A DNA stretch of 64,000 bases from Colwellia sp. Arc7-635 (GCF_003971255.1 NZ_CP034660.1:4464001-4528000), one strand, 5' to 3'; counted from the stretch's first letter, positions 46,452 through 55,705 are shown. Numbers and translations: made by a program. Notes: a model not told the origin generated them from the letters alone.

Positions 46452-47207
46452 TTGAACCAGCCCGCAATTGTAAAACCCTGTCATGAAAAAACTTACCAAC
46501 AAGGTCAAGTTTATTGCCAGTATGACAGTAATGAAATTAGCTCTTTAGCACCAGAGATGCTCGATAGTGAATATTGGCAGCAAAAAAATGCCATTGTCGG
46601 TAGCGCTCAAGGGCGTGGTACAACGTGGTTTATCGCGGATGAAAACTCATTTGGCATATTGCAAAATTGGGTTTTAAGGCACTATTATCGGGGCGGTTTA
46701 ATCGGTAAAGTCATTAACGATCAATATTTATTTACCGGCATGAAAAACACACGTTCGGCACGCGAGTTTAGTTTACTCAAATCAATGCGTGCAGCAGGGC
46801 TACCTGCGCCCAAGCCTGTTGCTTTTAGGGTGATAAGAAAAGGTCTATTTTATCGTGCTGACTTATTATCATCACGTATTGAAAATGCTGATGACTTAGT
46901 CGGTATTCTCAGTAAAAACACGATCAATGATGCACTTTGGCAAGAAATTGGCAAAGTGATTAAAGCATTCCATCAGCAGAGAATTTATCACCATGACTTA
47001 AATGCGCATAACATTTTAATTGATGATAAGAATAAAGTTTGGCTTATCGATTTTGACCAGGGTGAGCAGCGTGAGAATAAGCTGAAATGGCCAGAAGACA
47101 ACTTAGCTAGGTTGTTAAGGTCGTTTCGAAAAGAAAGTGTCAGAGTACCGAATTTTCAGTGGCAAGAAAAAAACTGGCAAGCGCTTTTAAACGGTTACCA
47201 GTCTTAA
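46452..47207 (+). CDS. kdkA: 3-deoxy-D-manno-octulosonic acid kinase
   Basis: A 251-residue kinase-like protein of the Kdo kinase family. The stretch GSAQGRGTTWFI (about 50-61) and RHYYRGGLIGKV (about 76-87) are family signatures shared with Haemophilus KdkA. The catalytic loop is HHDLNAHNILID, and WLIDFDQG is the metal-binding loop. It phosphorylates Kdo of the lipid A core at position 4. The start is a TTG at 46452 without a clear ribosome site; no upstream ATG is in frame. It is divergent from the heptosyltransferase. Confidence 0.9.
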   Translation: MNQPAIVKPCHEKTYQQGQVYCQYDSNEISSLAPEMLDSEYWQQKNAIVGSAQGRGTTWFIADENSFGILQNWVLRHYYRGGLIGKVINDQYLFTGMKNTRSAREFSLLKSMRAAGLPAPKPVAFRVIRKGLFYRADLLSSRIENADDLVGILSKNTINDALWQEIGKVIKAFHQQRIYHHDLNAHNILIDDKNKVWLIDFDQGEQRENKLKWPEDNLARLLRSFRKESVRVPNFQWQEKNWQALLNGYQS

Positions 47208-47253
47208 TAATAACTTGGCTTAGTATTGACTAAAAGAAGTTACTTTTACGTGT

Positions 47254-47910
47254 TTATACTGAATCTAAGCTATCTTGACAGCGTTTGCGGTACATAGAGC
47301 GCGCTGTTAAGAATTCATTTTTAGCACTTTCACTAATATATGGTTGAATAATCACTAAAATTTTCAATACACCTTGGTAGAAAACAGCGTCATTAATTTC
47401 ATTATCATTATTTTGTGTTTGATAAAAGCTTAACCAAAAAGTGTTTACTAAGCGCAAAATACTCACAATATCAGGTAAATCTTCGTCTAAAAACTCCATC
47501 ATATTAGCATCACGTAACGACACTAATAGTTCGCTGACTCGATGTGCAATAACCCCTTGTACTTCAACGTATTTATAACGAAGTAAAGGGTTCTTTGCCA
47601 AAAGTACAGGCAAGTTGCTATAAAGAAAACGGAACTTCATCATCGCCTGAAAAACCACATCCATATACAAAATAATGGCATCAAGCGGTTTAACATCAGG
47701 GCTAACTTCAGGCATGCTTTCTATTAATAAGTTACGGGCGTATTCTTCATATATAGACAGAATAATGTCTTCTTTATTACGGAAATGGTAATAAAGATTA
47801 CCTGGACTTATCCCAAGATCAGCAGCTATATGATTAGTGGTAACGTTTCGTTCACCCTGTTCATTAAATAAAACAATACTCGCTTGAATTATTTTGTCCC
47901 TAGTTTTCAT
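47254..47910 (-). CDS. TetR-family transcriptional regulator
   Basis: A 218-residue protein from ATG 47910, with GAAGTGG upstream; longer in-frame starts (to 47970) would include a non-conserved leader. The N-terminal HTH (about 1-50; ASIVLFNEQGERNVTTNHIA, then PGNLYYHFRNKEDII) is typical. The rest is the helical ligand-binding domain. It is divergent from a SnoaL-like gene over a region with two palindromes. The ligand is unknown. Confidence 0.92.
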   Translation of the reverse strand: MKTRDKIIQASIVLFNEQGERNVTTNHIAADLGISPGNLYYHFRNKEDIILSIYEEYARNLLIESMPEVSPDVKPLDAIILYMDVVFQAMMKFRFLYSNLPVLLAKNPLLRYKYVEVQGVIAHRVSELLVSLRDANMMEFLDEDLPDIVSILRLVNTFWLSFYQTQNNDNEINDAVFYQGVLKILVIIQPYISESAKNEFLTARSMYRKRCQDSLDSV

Positions 47911-47971
47911 TGGTACCACTTCTTGTGTCCGTTGACATTGATTTTCTATCATACTATCAAAAATCATCAAA

Positions 47972-48024
47972 CTTAAAGTATTTCGAGTAAATACTTTAAG
48001 TAACTTTAATGTTGACAGCTGTCA
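47972..48024. promoter_or_regulatory. Two perfect inverted repeats between the TetR and SnoaL-like genes
   Basis: CTTAAAGTATTT (47972-47983) and its exact complement (47989-48000) give 12-bp arms around CGAGT. Right next to it TGACAGCTGTCA (48013-48024) is a 12-bp perfect palindrome. Their place in the 170-base divergent region makes them good TetR operators for both genes. Confidence 0.7.
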
Positions 48025-48079
48025 GATTTCGTTGCATCTTAATCAATAACGCATAAAAAACAATCAAAAGGACGATGTA

Positions 48080-48472
48080 ATGCTTAATAATTGGCACAAT
48101 CTCATAGAAAATAAAGCTGTTGATCAGGTTTCTACTCTACTTGCTGACGACGTAACCTTATTTTCTCCGGTTATTCATACTCCTATTCAGGGCAAGCAAA
48201 TGGTCAGCATGTACTTAACCGCTGCATTTCATACCTTTTTAAATGGTACGTTCAATTACGATCGTGAATTTAATGGCGACCATTCAGCCGTATTAGAATT
48301 TTCATTAAATATGCATAATATCGACATTAACGGCATTGATATGATCACTTGGAATGAGCAAGGAAAAATTACCGAATTCAAAGTAATGATCCGTCCATAC
48401 AAAGCGCTAAATATGATAAATGATCAAATGACCGCCATGTTAGATAAGTTAAAACAGCAAGCTAGCGCTTAA
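48080..48472 (+). CDS. SnoaL-like (NTF2-fold) protein
   Basis: A 130-residue cytosolic protein with the NTF2/SnoaL pattern: an N-terminal helix (NNWHNLIENKAVDQVSTLLA), a D-D-V-T-L-F-S strand, and C-terminal strands (EFSLNMHNIDINGIDMITWN, then KITEFKVMIRPYKAL). Members are enzymes, binding proteins or sensors; the conserved cone-shaped pocket does not tell which. It is probably regulated by the divergent TetR protein and is followed 75 bases later by coaD. Confidence 0.8.
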   Translation: MLNNWHNLIENKAVDQVSTLLADDVTLFSPVIHTPIQGKQMVSMYLTAAFHTFLNGTFNYDREFNGDHSAVLEFSLNMHNIDINGIDMITWNEQGKITEFKVMIRPYKALNMINDQMTAMLDKLKQQASA

Positions 48473-48517
48473 TTTATTTGATTGCTTTGAAATTAATAGC
48501 GTCAGCAATTACAATAG

Positions 48518-49033
<516 letters not shown>

Positions 49034-49276
49034 TAATACTAACTAAGAATCATTAATCGTTGATTATAAATTGACCTAACTATTCAATAGTAGATAGTTT
49101 ATAAGTTAGTTAAACATTTGATTTTTAGTGGTGGTAAATACTAATAACAAATCTATTAAGTTTGTTCCCGCTCAGAGCTTTAGCTATCGATAGCGTTGAT
49201 GATGTTATTTTGTATTAGGAGTTTGGCTGGGCTTTAATTTACGAGGGTAATGTTCATTTCACTGCTGGGAATTTAT
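49034..49276. other. AT-rich region after coaD, no gene found
   Basis: This gap of 243 bases runs from the coaD stop to the hairpin at 49277. Nothing coding or structured stands out in it. A second short gap of 92 bases follows the hairpin before the cold-shock gene. Confidence 0.4.
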
Positions 49277-49311
49277 AAATAAACAAGTGCGTTTAACGCA
49301 CTCGTTTATTT
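49277..49311. terminator. Intrinsic terminator between coaD and the cold-shock gene
   Basis: The arms at 49277-49291 (AAATAAACAAGTGCG) and 49297-49311 pair with one mismatch around a 5-base loop. A/T-rich ends act as U-tracts on either strand. It stands between convergent genes. Confidence 0.85.
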
Positions 49312-49403
49312 AACCAAAGTTCTAAATAAACCTTTATAAAAACTGAAACAGTATGAAATAAATTAGCTTACTTATCGCTTTGGCTACTTACAAAGGCTTA
49401 TGC

Positions 49404-49610
49404 TTAAACAGCAACAACTTTGTTTGCACATGGACCTTTTTGGCCCTGGCCTACTTCAAATTCAACGGCTTGGCCATCAGCCAATGTTGCGTATTCGCCA
49501 CCAGATTGAATCTCTGAATGATGAACAAACAAATCTTTACTTCCGTCTTCTGGAGAAATAAATCCGAAACCTTTATCAGCGTTAAACCACTTAACTATAC
49601 CTTTACTCAT
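49404..49610 (-). CDS. Cold-shock protein (CspA family)
   Basis: A 68-residue single cold-shock domain. It has the RNP1-type KGFGFI (about 14-19) and RNP2-type DLFVHHS (about 27-33) single-stranded RNA/DNA-binding motifs. The family acts as an RNA chaperone. It could be CspA-, CspC- or CspE-like; sequence alone does not tell whether it is cold-induced. It stands in the same strand as the 107-residue gene upstream, 109 bases away. Confidence 0.96.
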   Translation of the reverse strand: MSKGIVKWFNADKGFGFISPEDGSKDLFVHHSEIQSGGEYATLADGQAVEFEVGQGQKGPCANKVVAV

Positions 49611-49719
49611 AATATTCTCTTTATCTTCGGTGAAAAATATAATTCTGATTCGCTATCACCATTACAAAATCAGAATTTGAATTTAATTGCGCTACTTTAC
49701 CTAGCGATGTTGCTATTGA

Positions 49720-50043
49720 CTAACGGTACTTGCCGTTTTTATTTTTCATGTTCGAGACCATGCGTGCAATAGCAAGTAATTCAGGCGATATATCTTCAGC
49801 GCCATCTTTTATTAGCTTGCTGACATCACCTGACGAGAATAATGATCCTCGTTCAGATTTTACACCTAATGATCTAACAAAATCTTTTGTTTTACCTGTA
49901 CTACCTGTATCAATATACTTAAAAACAACTTGTTCGTTAAAGCTTTGTGGTTGTTCTTTTAAGGTAGAAATTTGTTCGGTAAGCGATGTTATTTCCGACT
50001 CTAATGTCGTAATTAAATCGGCAAGATTTTCATAAGGTTTCAT
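49720..50043 (-). CDS. Small coiled-coil protein of unknown function
   Basis: A 107-residue cytosolic protein. The first 35 residues are a leucine-heptad helix (ADLITTLESEITSLTEQIST). The second half (DFVRSLGVKSERGSLFSSGD, then ISPELLAIARMVSNMKN) is helical and ends in a basic tail (KNKNGKYR), which suggests nucleic-acid or protein contact. No family is recognised. The ribosome site is weak (AAGAG about 13 bases from the ATG), but the regular coiled coil supports a real gene. Confidence 0.5.
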   Translation of the reverse strand: MKPYENLADLITTLESEITSLTEQISTLKEQPQSFNEQVVFKYIDTGSTGKTKDFVRSLGVKSERGSLFSSGDVSKLIKDGAEDISPELLAIARMVSNMKNKNGKYR

Positions 50044-50369
50044 TAAATTATTTAGCTCTTATAGGGTTATCCGATGATGTTACAAGACACTTACTGCGCA
50101 ACAGAGAATCAGTCTAACCAACATTCTTAAAACATTATTATACAGTGAATGAAAGGCAGTAAATAGCTTTAGTCTGACGATACTTAATAAAGCACGAATA
50201 TAAATTGAAATGATATCGAGCAATGAAGAGAATTTTAACGACATTAGCGCAACTAAAAACATTGCTTAAACAAAACATCACAGTTAACGTATTGAACACA
50301 TTAGTTAATAGTCTTTTGGCTAAGTGAAAACGCTAAATACTAAACACCTACTCGTTTCGGAATTATGAC
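50044..50369. other. AT-rich intergenic region, no gene found
   Basis: The region lies between a minus-strand and a plus-strand gene and must hold their promoters. I see no RNA gene and no convincing frame or hairpin. Confidence 0.4.
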
Positions 50370-50933
50370 TTGACCATATTCGATATTTTATTCTTCATTC
50401 TAGCAATATTTATTGCCATATCTTTGGTATATAGCAGTATCGCACTAGGAATATCTCCAATGCCGAGTTCAAACAAGGCTTTTAAGGCGATGTTGAAACT
50501 GGTTAATGAAACAGGCACCGGGCCGATCATTGATTTGGGTAGTGGCTGGGGGAACTTTGTTATTCCGATGGCAAGATGCCAACCACAAAGGCAAATAATA
50601 GGTTATGAATTGTCCTTATTACCGTGGTTAACATCAGTACTAATTAAAAAAGCATTCGCCATTGATAATTTAACTTTATATCGCAAAGATTTTTATCGCG
50701 CTGAACTGCCAAATAAATCGGTATTAATTTGTTATTTATACCCACAGGCAATGCAAAAAATTGAGCAACTCTTAGCAAAAAAAGCAAATGTTAGCTTTGT
50801 CATTAGTAACAATTTTGCTTTACCTTCATGGCAAGCCGATAAAATGATTACATTAAATGATTTTTACAAATCACCAATCTATTTATACCAAATAATTGAT
50901 AAAAATCAGATTAATGCCACTACGATTAAATAA
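50370..50933 (+). CDS. Membrane-anchored class I SAM-dependent methyltransferase
   Basis: A 187-residue protein with an N-terminal membrane helix (about 4-25, FDILFFILAIFIAISLVYSS). The SAM-binding motif I is D55-L-G-S-G-W-G, followed by the acidic end of strand 2 (GYELSLLPWL). The NFAL and PSWQ stretch fits the fourth-strand region. The layout resembles FAM173/ATPSCKMT-like lysine methyltransferases, which is only a guess. The start is a TTG at 50370 and no in-frame ATG precedes the helix. No neighbour hints at the substrate. Confidence 0.7.
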   Translation: MTIFDILFFILAIFIAISLVYSSIALGISPMPSSNKAFKAMLKLVNETGTGPIIDLGSGWGNFVIPMARCQPQRQIIGYELSLLPWLTSVLIKKAFAIDNLTLYRKDFYRAELPNKSVLICYLYPQAMQKIEQLLAKKANVSFVISNNFALPSWQADKMITLNDFYKSPIYLYQIIDKNQINATTIK

Positions 50934-51041
50934 ATTTTCTCGATGCTGAATTTCTTGTTGCTAGCCATAGGATACTGACTTACGATTTATCATGGTTTAG
51001 TCAGTGAGACTAAGCTATAAAGTAATTAAATTTTAATAGCT

Positions 51042-51356
51042 TATACCCAAGCCACTTGAAGATACAGGATTGTGCAAGTCGAAAAGGGGTTAGCACCAAG
51101 GCATTGATTGAAGAGAATGGTTGTTCCATTGTCGAAATCAATAACGCCACAGATGACCCTTTATCGCCTTGCCCGAAGGGAGATAAGCTAGAAAACCAGC
51201 TCCGCGTTGCATACACGGATGTATGTACTTAGCTTTTGTCTGGAGCAATAAAGCTGTGCAGCACTTGATAAGGGAATAACCATTGTCTTCGTGCTGCGCC
51301 TTGACCTGATTTCCTAGCTTAGCTCTGAAACTGCATCTTCAGGTGGTTTGGGTATA
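51042..51356. mobile_element. MITE-like element with 26-bp terminal inverted repeats
   Basis: A 315-bp stretch without a gene between the methyltransferase and mutM. The left end begins TATACCCAAGCCACTTGAAG (51042 on, full arm 51042-51067), and the right end (51331-51356) is its inverted copy with 3 mismatches in 26. The interior has no transposase and only antisense short frames, so it would need a transposase from elsewhere. TATACCC-type ends also border the 52-bp element at 37612. No clear target duplication is seen apart from the possible TA within the ends. Confidence 0.8.
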
Positions 51357-51407
51357 GTCTCGGCTAGGTATGGCTTTTCGGTTTTATCATCACAGTGCAT
51401 GCTAATA

Positions 51408-52316
51408 TTATTTTTTCTTAGCGCTGCCCACGTTAACGATTTTTTTCGACTCTACTTTTACTTTTTTCTTTACCGTATTTTTAGCTATTGGTTTTGGCAT
51501 CTGTTGCACTTGGCATTGCGGACAAAATATCGAGCTACGATTTGATTGGCGAATTTCTTCTAATATGGTTTGGCAACCATCGCATTTTTCACCTTTACGC
51601 CCATAAACAAATAATTTTTGGGCAAAGTAACCTGGCTTACCATCAGCTTGAGTAAAATCTTTTAGCGTCGTGCCACCTTGCTCAATTGCTGCCGCTAACA
51701 CCGTTTTAATAATATCAGTTAACTCATTAAACTTCTTTTCGCTAATGCAGTTCACTAAAGTGGCTGGGTGAATACTCGCGATAAAAAGCGCTTCATTAGC
51801 ATAGATATTACCAACACCGACGACAACATGATTATCCATCAAGAACGTTTTAATCGGCACTTTGCGATTACCCGCTTTGCTGAATAAGTGTCCGTAAGTA
51901 AAGTCGTCACTTAACGGCTCAGGACCTAACTTAGCTAACAAGCCCTGCTGATCATGATGTTCAGGAAACCACAGCACAGCACCAAATCGGCGTGGATCAT
52001 TCAATCTCAGCATTTTGCCGTTATCAAATAACATTTCAAAGTGATCATGCTTAGCTGCTGGAGTGTCTTCCTCAAGAATACGCACCGAACCGGACATTCC
52101 TAGATGTAACAACAAGGTGCCGCTAGAAAACTTTAACAAAAGATATTTAGAACGGCGCTCTATTTTTTCTAATGTTTTATCAACAACACTATGTACTTCA
52201 TCAGGAATAGGCCAACGTAATTTAGCGTTACGTACCACCACATCATTAACTTTTTGGCCTAAAATATGAGGCGTAATACCTAAACGACAAACCTCAACTT
52301 CTGGTAACTCTGGCAT
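51408..52316 (-). CDS. mutM: Formamidopyrimidine-DNA glycosylase
   Basis: A 302-residue DNA repair enzyme. It starts PELPEVEVCR, the catalytic N-terminal proline and Glu. KDFTQADGKPG (about 215-225) and the C-terminal zinc finger (C-x2-C ... C-x2-C: CDGCQ and FCPQCQ) are present, with an Arg in the expected place (SNRSSIFC). It removes 8-oxoguanine and nicks the strand. The usual family length is about 270; here about 30 Lys-rich residues (KKKVKVESKK...) are added after the zinc finger. It follows an ATP-grasp gene one base away. Confidence 0.95.
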   Translation of the reverse strand: MPELPEVEVCRLGITPHILGQKVNDVVVRNAKLRWPIPDEVHSVVDKTLEKIERRSKYLLLKFSSGTLLLHLGMSGSVRILEEDTPAAKHDHFEMLFDNGKMLRLNDPRRFGAVLWFPEHHDQQGLLAKLGPEPLSDDFTYGHLFSKAGNRKVPIKTFLMDNHVVVGVGNIYANEALFIASIHPATLVNCISEKKFNELTDIIKTVLAAAIEQGGTTLKDFTQADGKPGYFAQKLFVYGRKGEKCDGCQTILEEIRQSNRSSIFCPQCQVQQMPKPIAKNTVKKKVKVESKKIVNVGSAKKK

Positions 52317-52317
52317 A

Positions 52318-53214
52318 TTAAGCAGCGCCTCCCGGTAACTGTGCGCTCATGCGGGCCACAAACGCCTGTGCAAATCGCTGTGGTGATGCTTTATCCATAT
52401 TAAAATAAAGCGATGGCTCAATGAGTTCAGCTTCCATTAAGGCAAAAGTATCTTGATAACGAACAAAATCAATACGAGCATAAAGCAATTCACCATGCAG
52501 CTTGCTGATCGCTTGCATCGTTTTGTCAGCTGCTGCTGTTAACGCCGGTTCAGGTGTTACCGCTAATAAACCGCCGCCATGCTCTTCTTGAACACGAAAA
52601 TCTCCCTGAGCCGGTGTTTTTAAAATCGCGTGACTGAATTCACCATTAAAATAAAATAAGGAAAATTCACCTTCACTACAAATATCAGCCATAAAAGGCT
52701 GCACCATTAACTCACGGCTAGCAAATGCGGTATTTAGTTCCGCTACTTTGTCTTGGTAATTGTCTTTAGTCAGCCAAAAAGTATTATCAGCATTAGCGCT
52801 AACGCGTGGTTTTAAGACCATTTGTTCAGTCGAAAAATGGTTAAAATAACCGGCCATATTGTTCGCATCAAAAGCCTCAGGCCAAAGTGTTGGAACGATT
52901 GTAACGCCATCTTGGCTTAAACTTTTCAAGTAATCCTTATTAATATTCCATTCAACCACGGCTAAGCTATTTTCTAAGCGCGCGCTTGATCGCTCTATAT
53001 TTTCAAGTACTGTAAGGAAACTAGCCATATCATCTTGGTAGTCCCACGGGCTACGAATAATAACCACTTCATAGTCCGACCAATTTACGTCTTTATTACG
53101 CCAAGAAACAACTTCAGTTTGCCAACCTAAGGCAAGCATCGGCTCATCAATCAAACAATCGTAAGCTTCAAAATCAGCCAAACTGTCCATTGATAAAATT
53201 GCGCATTTTCTCAT
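52318..53214 (-). CDS. ATP-grasp family ligase-like protein
   Basis: A 298-residue cytosolic protein with the ATP-grasp layout. VVIIRSPWDYQD (about 50-61) closes the pre-ATP-grasp half. VLKPRVSANADNTFWL (about 132-147) is the ATP-lysine and loop region, and ARIDFVRYQD with MEAELIEPSLYF (about 246-272) is the metal-binding part (D, E, N-like). Related proteins include the cycloserine-pathway enzyme DcsG and glutathione-synthetase-like ligases. It has no partner biosynthesis genes here, so the substrate is unknown. It is translationally close to mutM (1 base). Confidence 0.82.
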   Translation of the reverse strand: MRKCAILSMDSLADFEAYDCLIDEPMLALGWQTEVVSWRNKDVNWSDYEVVIIRSPWDYQDDMASFLTVLENIERSSARLENSLAVVEWNINKDYLKSLSQDGVTIVPTLWPEAFDANNMAGYFNHFSTEQMVLKPRVSANADNTFWLTKDNYQDKVAELNTAFASRELMVQPFMADICSEGEFSLFYFNGEFSHAILKTPAQGDFRVQEEHGGGLLAVTPEPALTAAADKTMQAISKLHGELLYARIDFVRYQDTFALMEAELIEPSLYFNMDKASPQRFAQAFVARMSAQLPGGAA

Positions 53215-53255
53215 GAATTTTCTGCCTCTATTTACGGTGAATAAAATTTAAATTG

Positions 53256-53278
53256 TATTCCCAAACGGTTTGGGTATA
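53256..53278. repeat. Short palindrome with the outer ends of the TATACCC repeat
   Basis: CCCAAACGGTTTGGG (53260-53274) is a 7-1-7 palindrome. The right half reads GGTTTGGGTATA, the same as the right end of the element at 51042-51356, and the left reads TATTCCCAAAC. It may be the junction left after the middle of such an element was lost, or just a terminator-like hairpin between two minus-strand genes. Confidence 0.5.
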
Positions 53279-53296
53279 TCCGCTAATTTTTCTGAT

Positions 53297-53788
53297 TTAA
53301 TTGGCAAATATTTCCTGAGGAAATAACTGCCCATACATCGCAATTGGCATAACAAGCCACTGTTGCGATAGTTGATTAAAAATGAGTAGCTGCTGCTCTG
53401 TTGCATAGAAATTTAACTGTAATGGCTGTGTTTGCCCAGCAATATCAAGCGTAACATCCAGCGAAAACTGTCGATCAATTTCGGGGACTTGTACCATAGC
53501 CTCACCACTACTTTGCTGCCACGACATCATCATTTGCGCTAATGCTTGTCCGGAAATATGAGTAGGCGTTGCTCGCCAAGTCCGGCCAATACGCTCAATA
53601 GCAACAACATTATGAATATCTAAGGTTAAAATAACATTTTGTGTACCAACTAACGCTATTTCTTGCTCATTTAGTGCACCTTCATCAGGTGAAAATATTT
53701 TTTTATTGGTGGCATTAATTAAAAGAATAAAGCCCATAACTGAAAAAATAATGACATTATTCCAACCAGTTTTCGATAACTTCACCAT
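53297..53788 (-). CDS. Single-pass membrane protein of unknown function
   Basis: A 163-residue protein with one N-terminal membrane helix (about 11-25, NVIIFSVMGFILLINA) and a large soluble domain on the far side. The domain shows alternating beta strands (AIERIGRTWRATPTH, DVTLDIAGQTQPLQLNFY, LLIFNQLSQQWLVMP). No motif is known to me. It lies 82 bases upstream of the ATP-grasp gene on the same strand, with the palindrome in between. Confidence 0.6.
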   Translation of the reverse strand: MVKLSKTGWNNVIIFSVMGFILLINATNKKIFSPDEGALNEQEIALVGTQNVILTLDIHNVVAIERIGRTWRATPTHISGQALAQMMMSWQQSSGEAMVQVPEIDRQFSLDVTLDIAGQTQPLQLNFYATEQQLLIFNQLSQQWLVMPIAMYGQLFPQEIFAN

Positions 53789-53898
53789 AACGCACTCCTA
53801 AACTTTAACTACCGACATGATACGAAAAAATTGAGCTTATTAGTACATCGCTTTACACTAATGCCAATAATAAAAAGTACCTAATGTAAGGCTTATCT

Positions 53899-55638
53899 AT
53901 GAAACTAAAACAATTGAGTGTCGGCGTGTTAATGCTAACGGGCATATTTAACACCAACAGCACCTTTGCTAATCAGGCAAGTGAACAATTTCAGCAACTG
54001 CTAGAAGAACATTGGCAAACAGCTAATGAAGAACAAGTTTTCTTTCGAAAAGACCCTGACGCGTTTCGTATGAAGGGCAAATTACCTGAAATGTCAGCGA
54101 ATGGCCGCGATCGTCGGTCTAAATATAATGAAGAATTACTGACGCGTATTGAAAAAATTGATCTAGATAAGTTATCCGCAGCTGACCAAGTCACCTATCG
54201 CTTGTTTAAATATGAACGTACCGCTGAAGCAAAAAGCTACCAATTTCAAGACCACCTTTATCCGCTAACTTATTATTCAGGGTTTCATAGTTACTTTGCT
54301 GGCGCACCAGCTAATATGTCGTTCTTAAGCGAAAAAAACTATAGTGATTATTTAATTAGTCTTGCTGATTACCCTCGTTACAACCAAGCCCATATTGTCG
54401 ACCTTAAACAAGCAATAGCGGTTGGCCATACTCATTACTGTGAAAGCTTTAAAGGCTACGAAAAATCAATCAGTAAGCATTTGGTTGATAATATAGAAGA
54501 CAGTGTTTTTTATGCACCGATGTTGAATATGCCAAAAGCGATAGCTCCGGCTCAACAAGCAAAATATCGTCAACAAGTAAAAACACTGATCAAAGATACG
54601 GTATTGCCTGAATATCAACGTTTTTATGACTTCTTCACTCAAGAGTACATGACAAACTGTCGAACAACGGCTGGTATTAGTAGTGTCGAGGGCGGCGACG
54701 CGTATTATCAATACTTAATAGAATATTACACCACTACTAATTTAACTGCTGATGAGATTCACCAAACCGGTTTGGATGAAGTCAGCCGTATTCGCCAAGA
54801 AATGCAGAAAATAATTACCGAAGTCGGTTTCAAAGGTGAGTTTAAAGACTTTATTAAATTCCTTCGTACCGACCCACAGTTTTACACTGATAATGCGATG
54901 GATATGTTGGAAAAAGCCAGCTATATCACCCGTAAAATGGCAGCACAGTTACCAAAATGGTTTTCGGTTTTACCTCGTTCAACTTTTGATATTAAATCAA
55001 GCCCAAATGGTGGCGCTTACTATGTTGCCTCTGATGGCAGTGGCACAACACCTGGCACTTACTTTTTAGAAACCAAAAATCTAGAGAGCCAACCGTTATA
55101 TACCTTAGAAGCGCTGACTTTTCATGAAGCAGAGCCTGGTCATCATTTTCAAAGTGCTATTGCACAAGAAGTCGATATGCCTGAGTTTAGAAAAACCTTG
55201 TACCACGCCGCTTATGGCGAAGGCTGGGGACTATATTCTGAGCGTTTAGGTAAAGAAATGGGCTTTTATCAAAACCCTTACAGCGACTTTGGTCGTTTAA
55301 CCTATGAAGCTTGGCGTGCTTGTCGCTTAGTGGTTGATACCGGTATTCACGCGAAAGGCTGGACTCGACAACAAGCGATTGATTATTTAGCCGAAAATAC
55401 AGCATTAAGCATGGCTGATGTTATTGGCCAAATTGACCGATACATCAGTTGGCCAGCACAAGCGTTATCATACAAAATTGGTGAAATTAAGATCCGTCAG
55501 CTACGTGCTAAAGCAGAAAAAGCACTAGGGCATAAGTTCGATATTAGAGCTTTTCATGACCAAATGCTGAAAAATGGTAGCTTACCAATGGCATTGCTTG
55601 AAGAGTTAACAATAGATTGGATCAAGCAGCAGTCATAA
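53899..55638 (+). CDS. DUF885-family exported metallopeptidase-like protein
   Basis: A 579-residue protein with a signal peptide (TGIFNTNSTFA). The conserved centre is H409-E-A-E-P-G-H415-H416, a family motif resembling HExxxGH zinc sites; later GEGWGLYSERLG gives the third conserved Glu. Members of DUF885 are structurally like M32/M3-type peptidases, but their substrates are largely uncharacterised. It probably acts in the periplasm. It is monocistronic with a strong terminator. Confidence 0.88.
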   Translation: MKLKQLSVGVLMLTGIFNTNSTFANQASEQFQQLLEEHWQTANEEQVFFRKDPDAFRMKGKLPEMSANGRDRRSKYNEELLTRIEKIDLDKLSAADQVTYRLFKYERTAEAKSYQFQDHLYPLTYYSGFHSYFAGAPANMSFLSEKNYSDYLISLADYPRYNQAHIVDLKQAIAVGHTHYCESFKGYEKSISKHLVDNIEDSVFYAPMLNMPKAIAPAQQAKYRQQVKTLIKDTVLPEYQRFYDFFTQEYMTNCRTTAGISSVEGGDAYYQYLIEYYTTTNLTADEIHQTGLDEVSRIRQEMQKIITEVGFKGEFKDFIKFLRTDPQFYTDNAMDMLEKASYITRKMAAQLPKWFSVLPRSTFDIKSSPNGGAYYVASDGSGTTPGTYFLETKNLESQPLYTLEALTFHEAEPGHHFQSAIAQEVDMPEFRKTLYHAAYGEGWGLYSERLGKEMGFYQNPYSDFGRLTYEAWRACRLVVDTGIHAKGWTRQQAIDYLAENTALSMADVIGQIDRYISWPAQALSYKIGEIKIRQLRAKAEKALGHKFDIRAFHDQMLKNGSLPMALLEELTIDWIKQQS

Positions 55639-55662
55639 CGATAGGCTATTGGCCATTGAGCA

Positions 55663-55705
55663 ATAAAAAAGGAGTAAGCGCATTAAGCACTTACTCCTTT
55701 TTATT
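55663..55705. terminator. Bidirectional intrinsic terminator
   Basis: AAAAAGGAGTAAG (55666-55678) pairs exactly with CTTACTCCTTTTT (55690-55702), extended by AATA/TATT outside. T and A runs lie on both flanks. It separates the DUF885 gene from the convergent PhoD-like gene. Confidence 0.92.

Noticed and set aside
49730-50035. 101-residue plus-strand frame opposite the coiled-coil gene
   Set aside because: It has no ribosome site or recognisable pattern and mirrors the minus frame, which has a regular heptad pattern.
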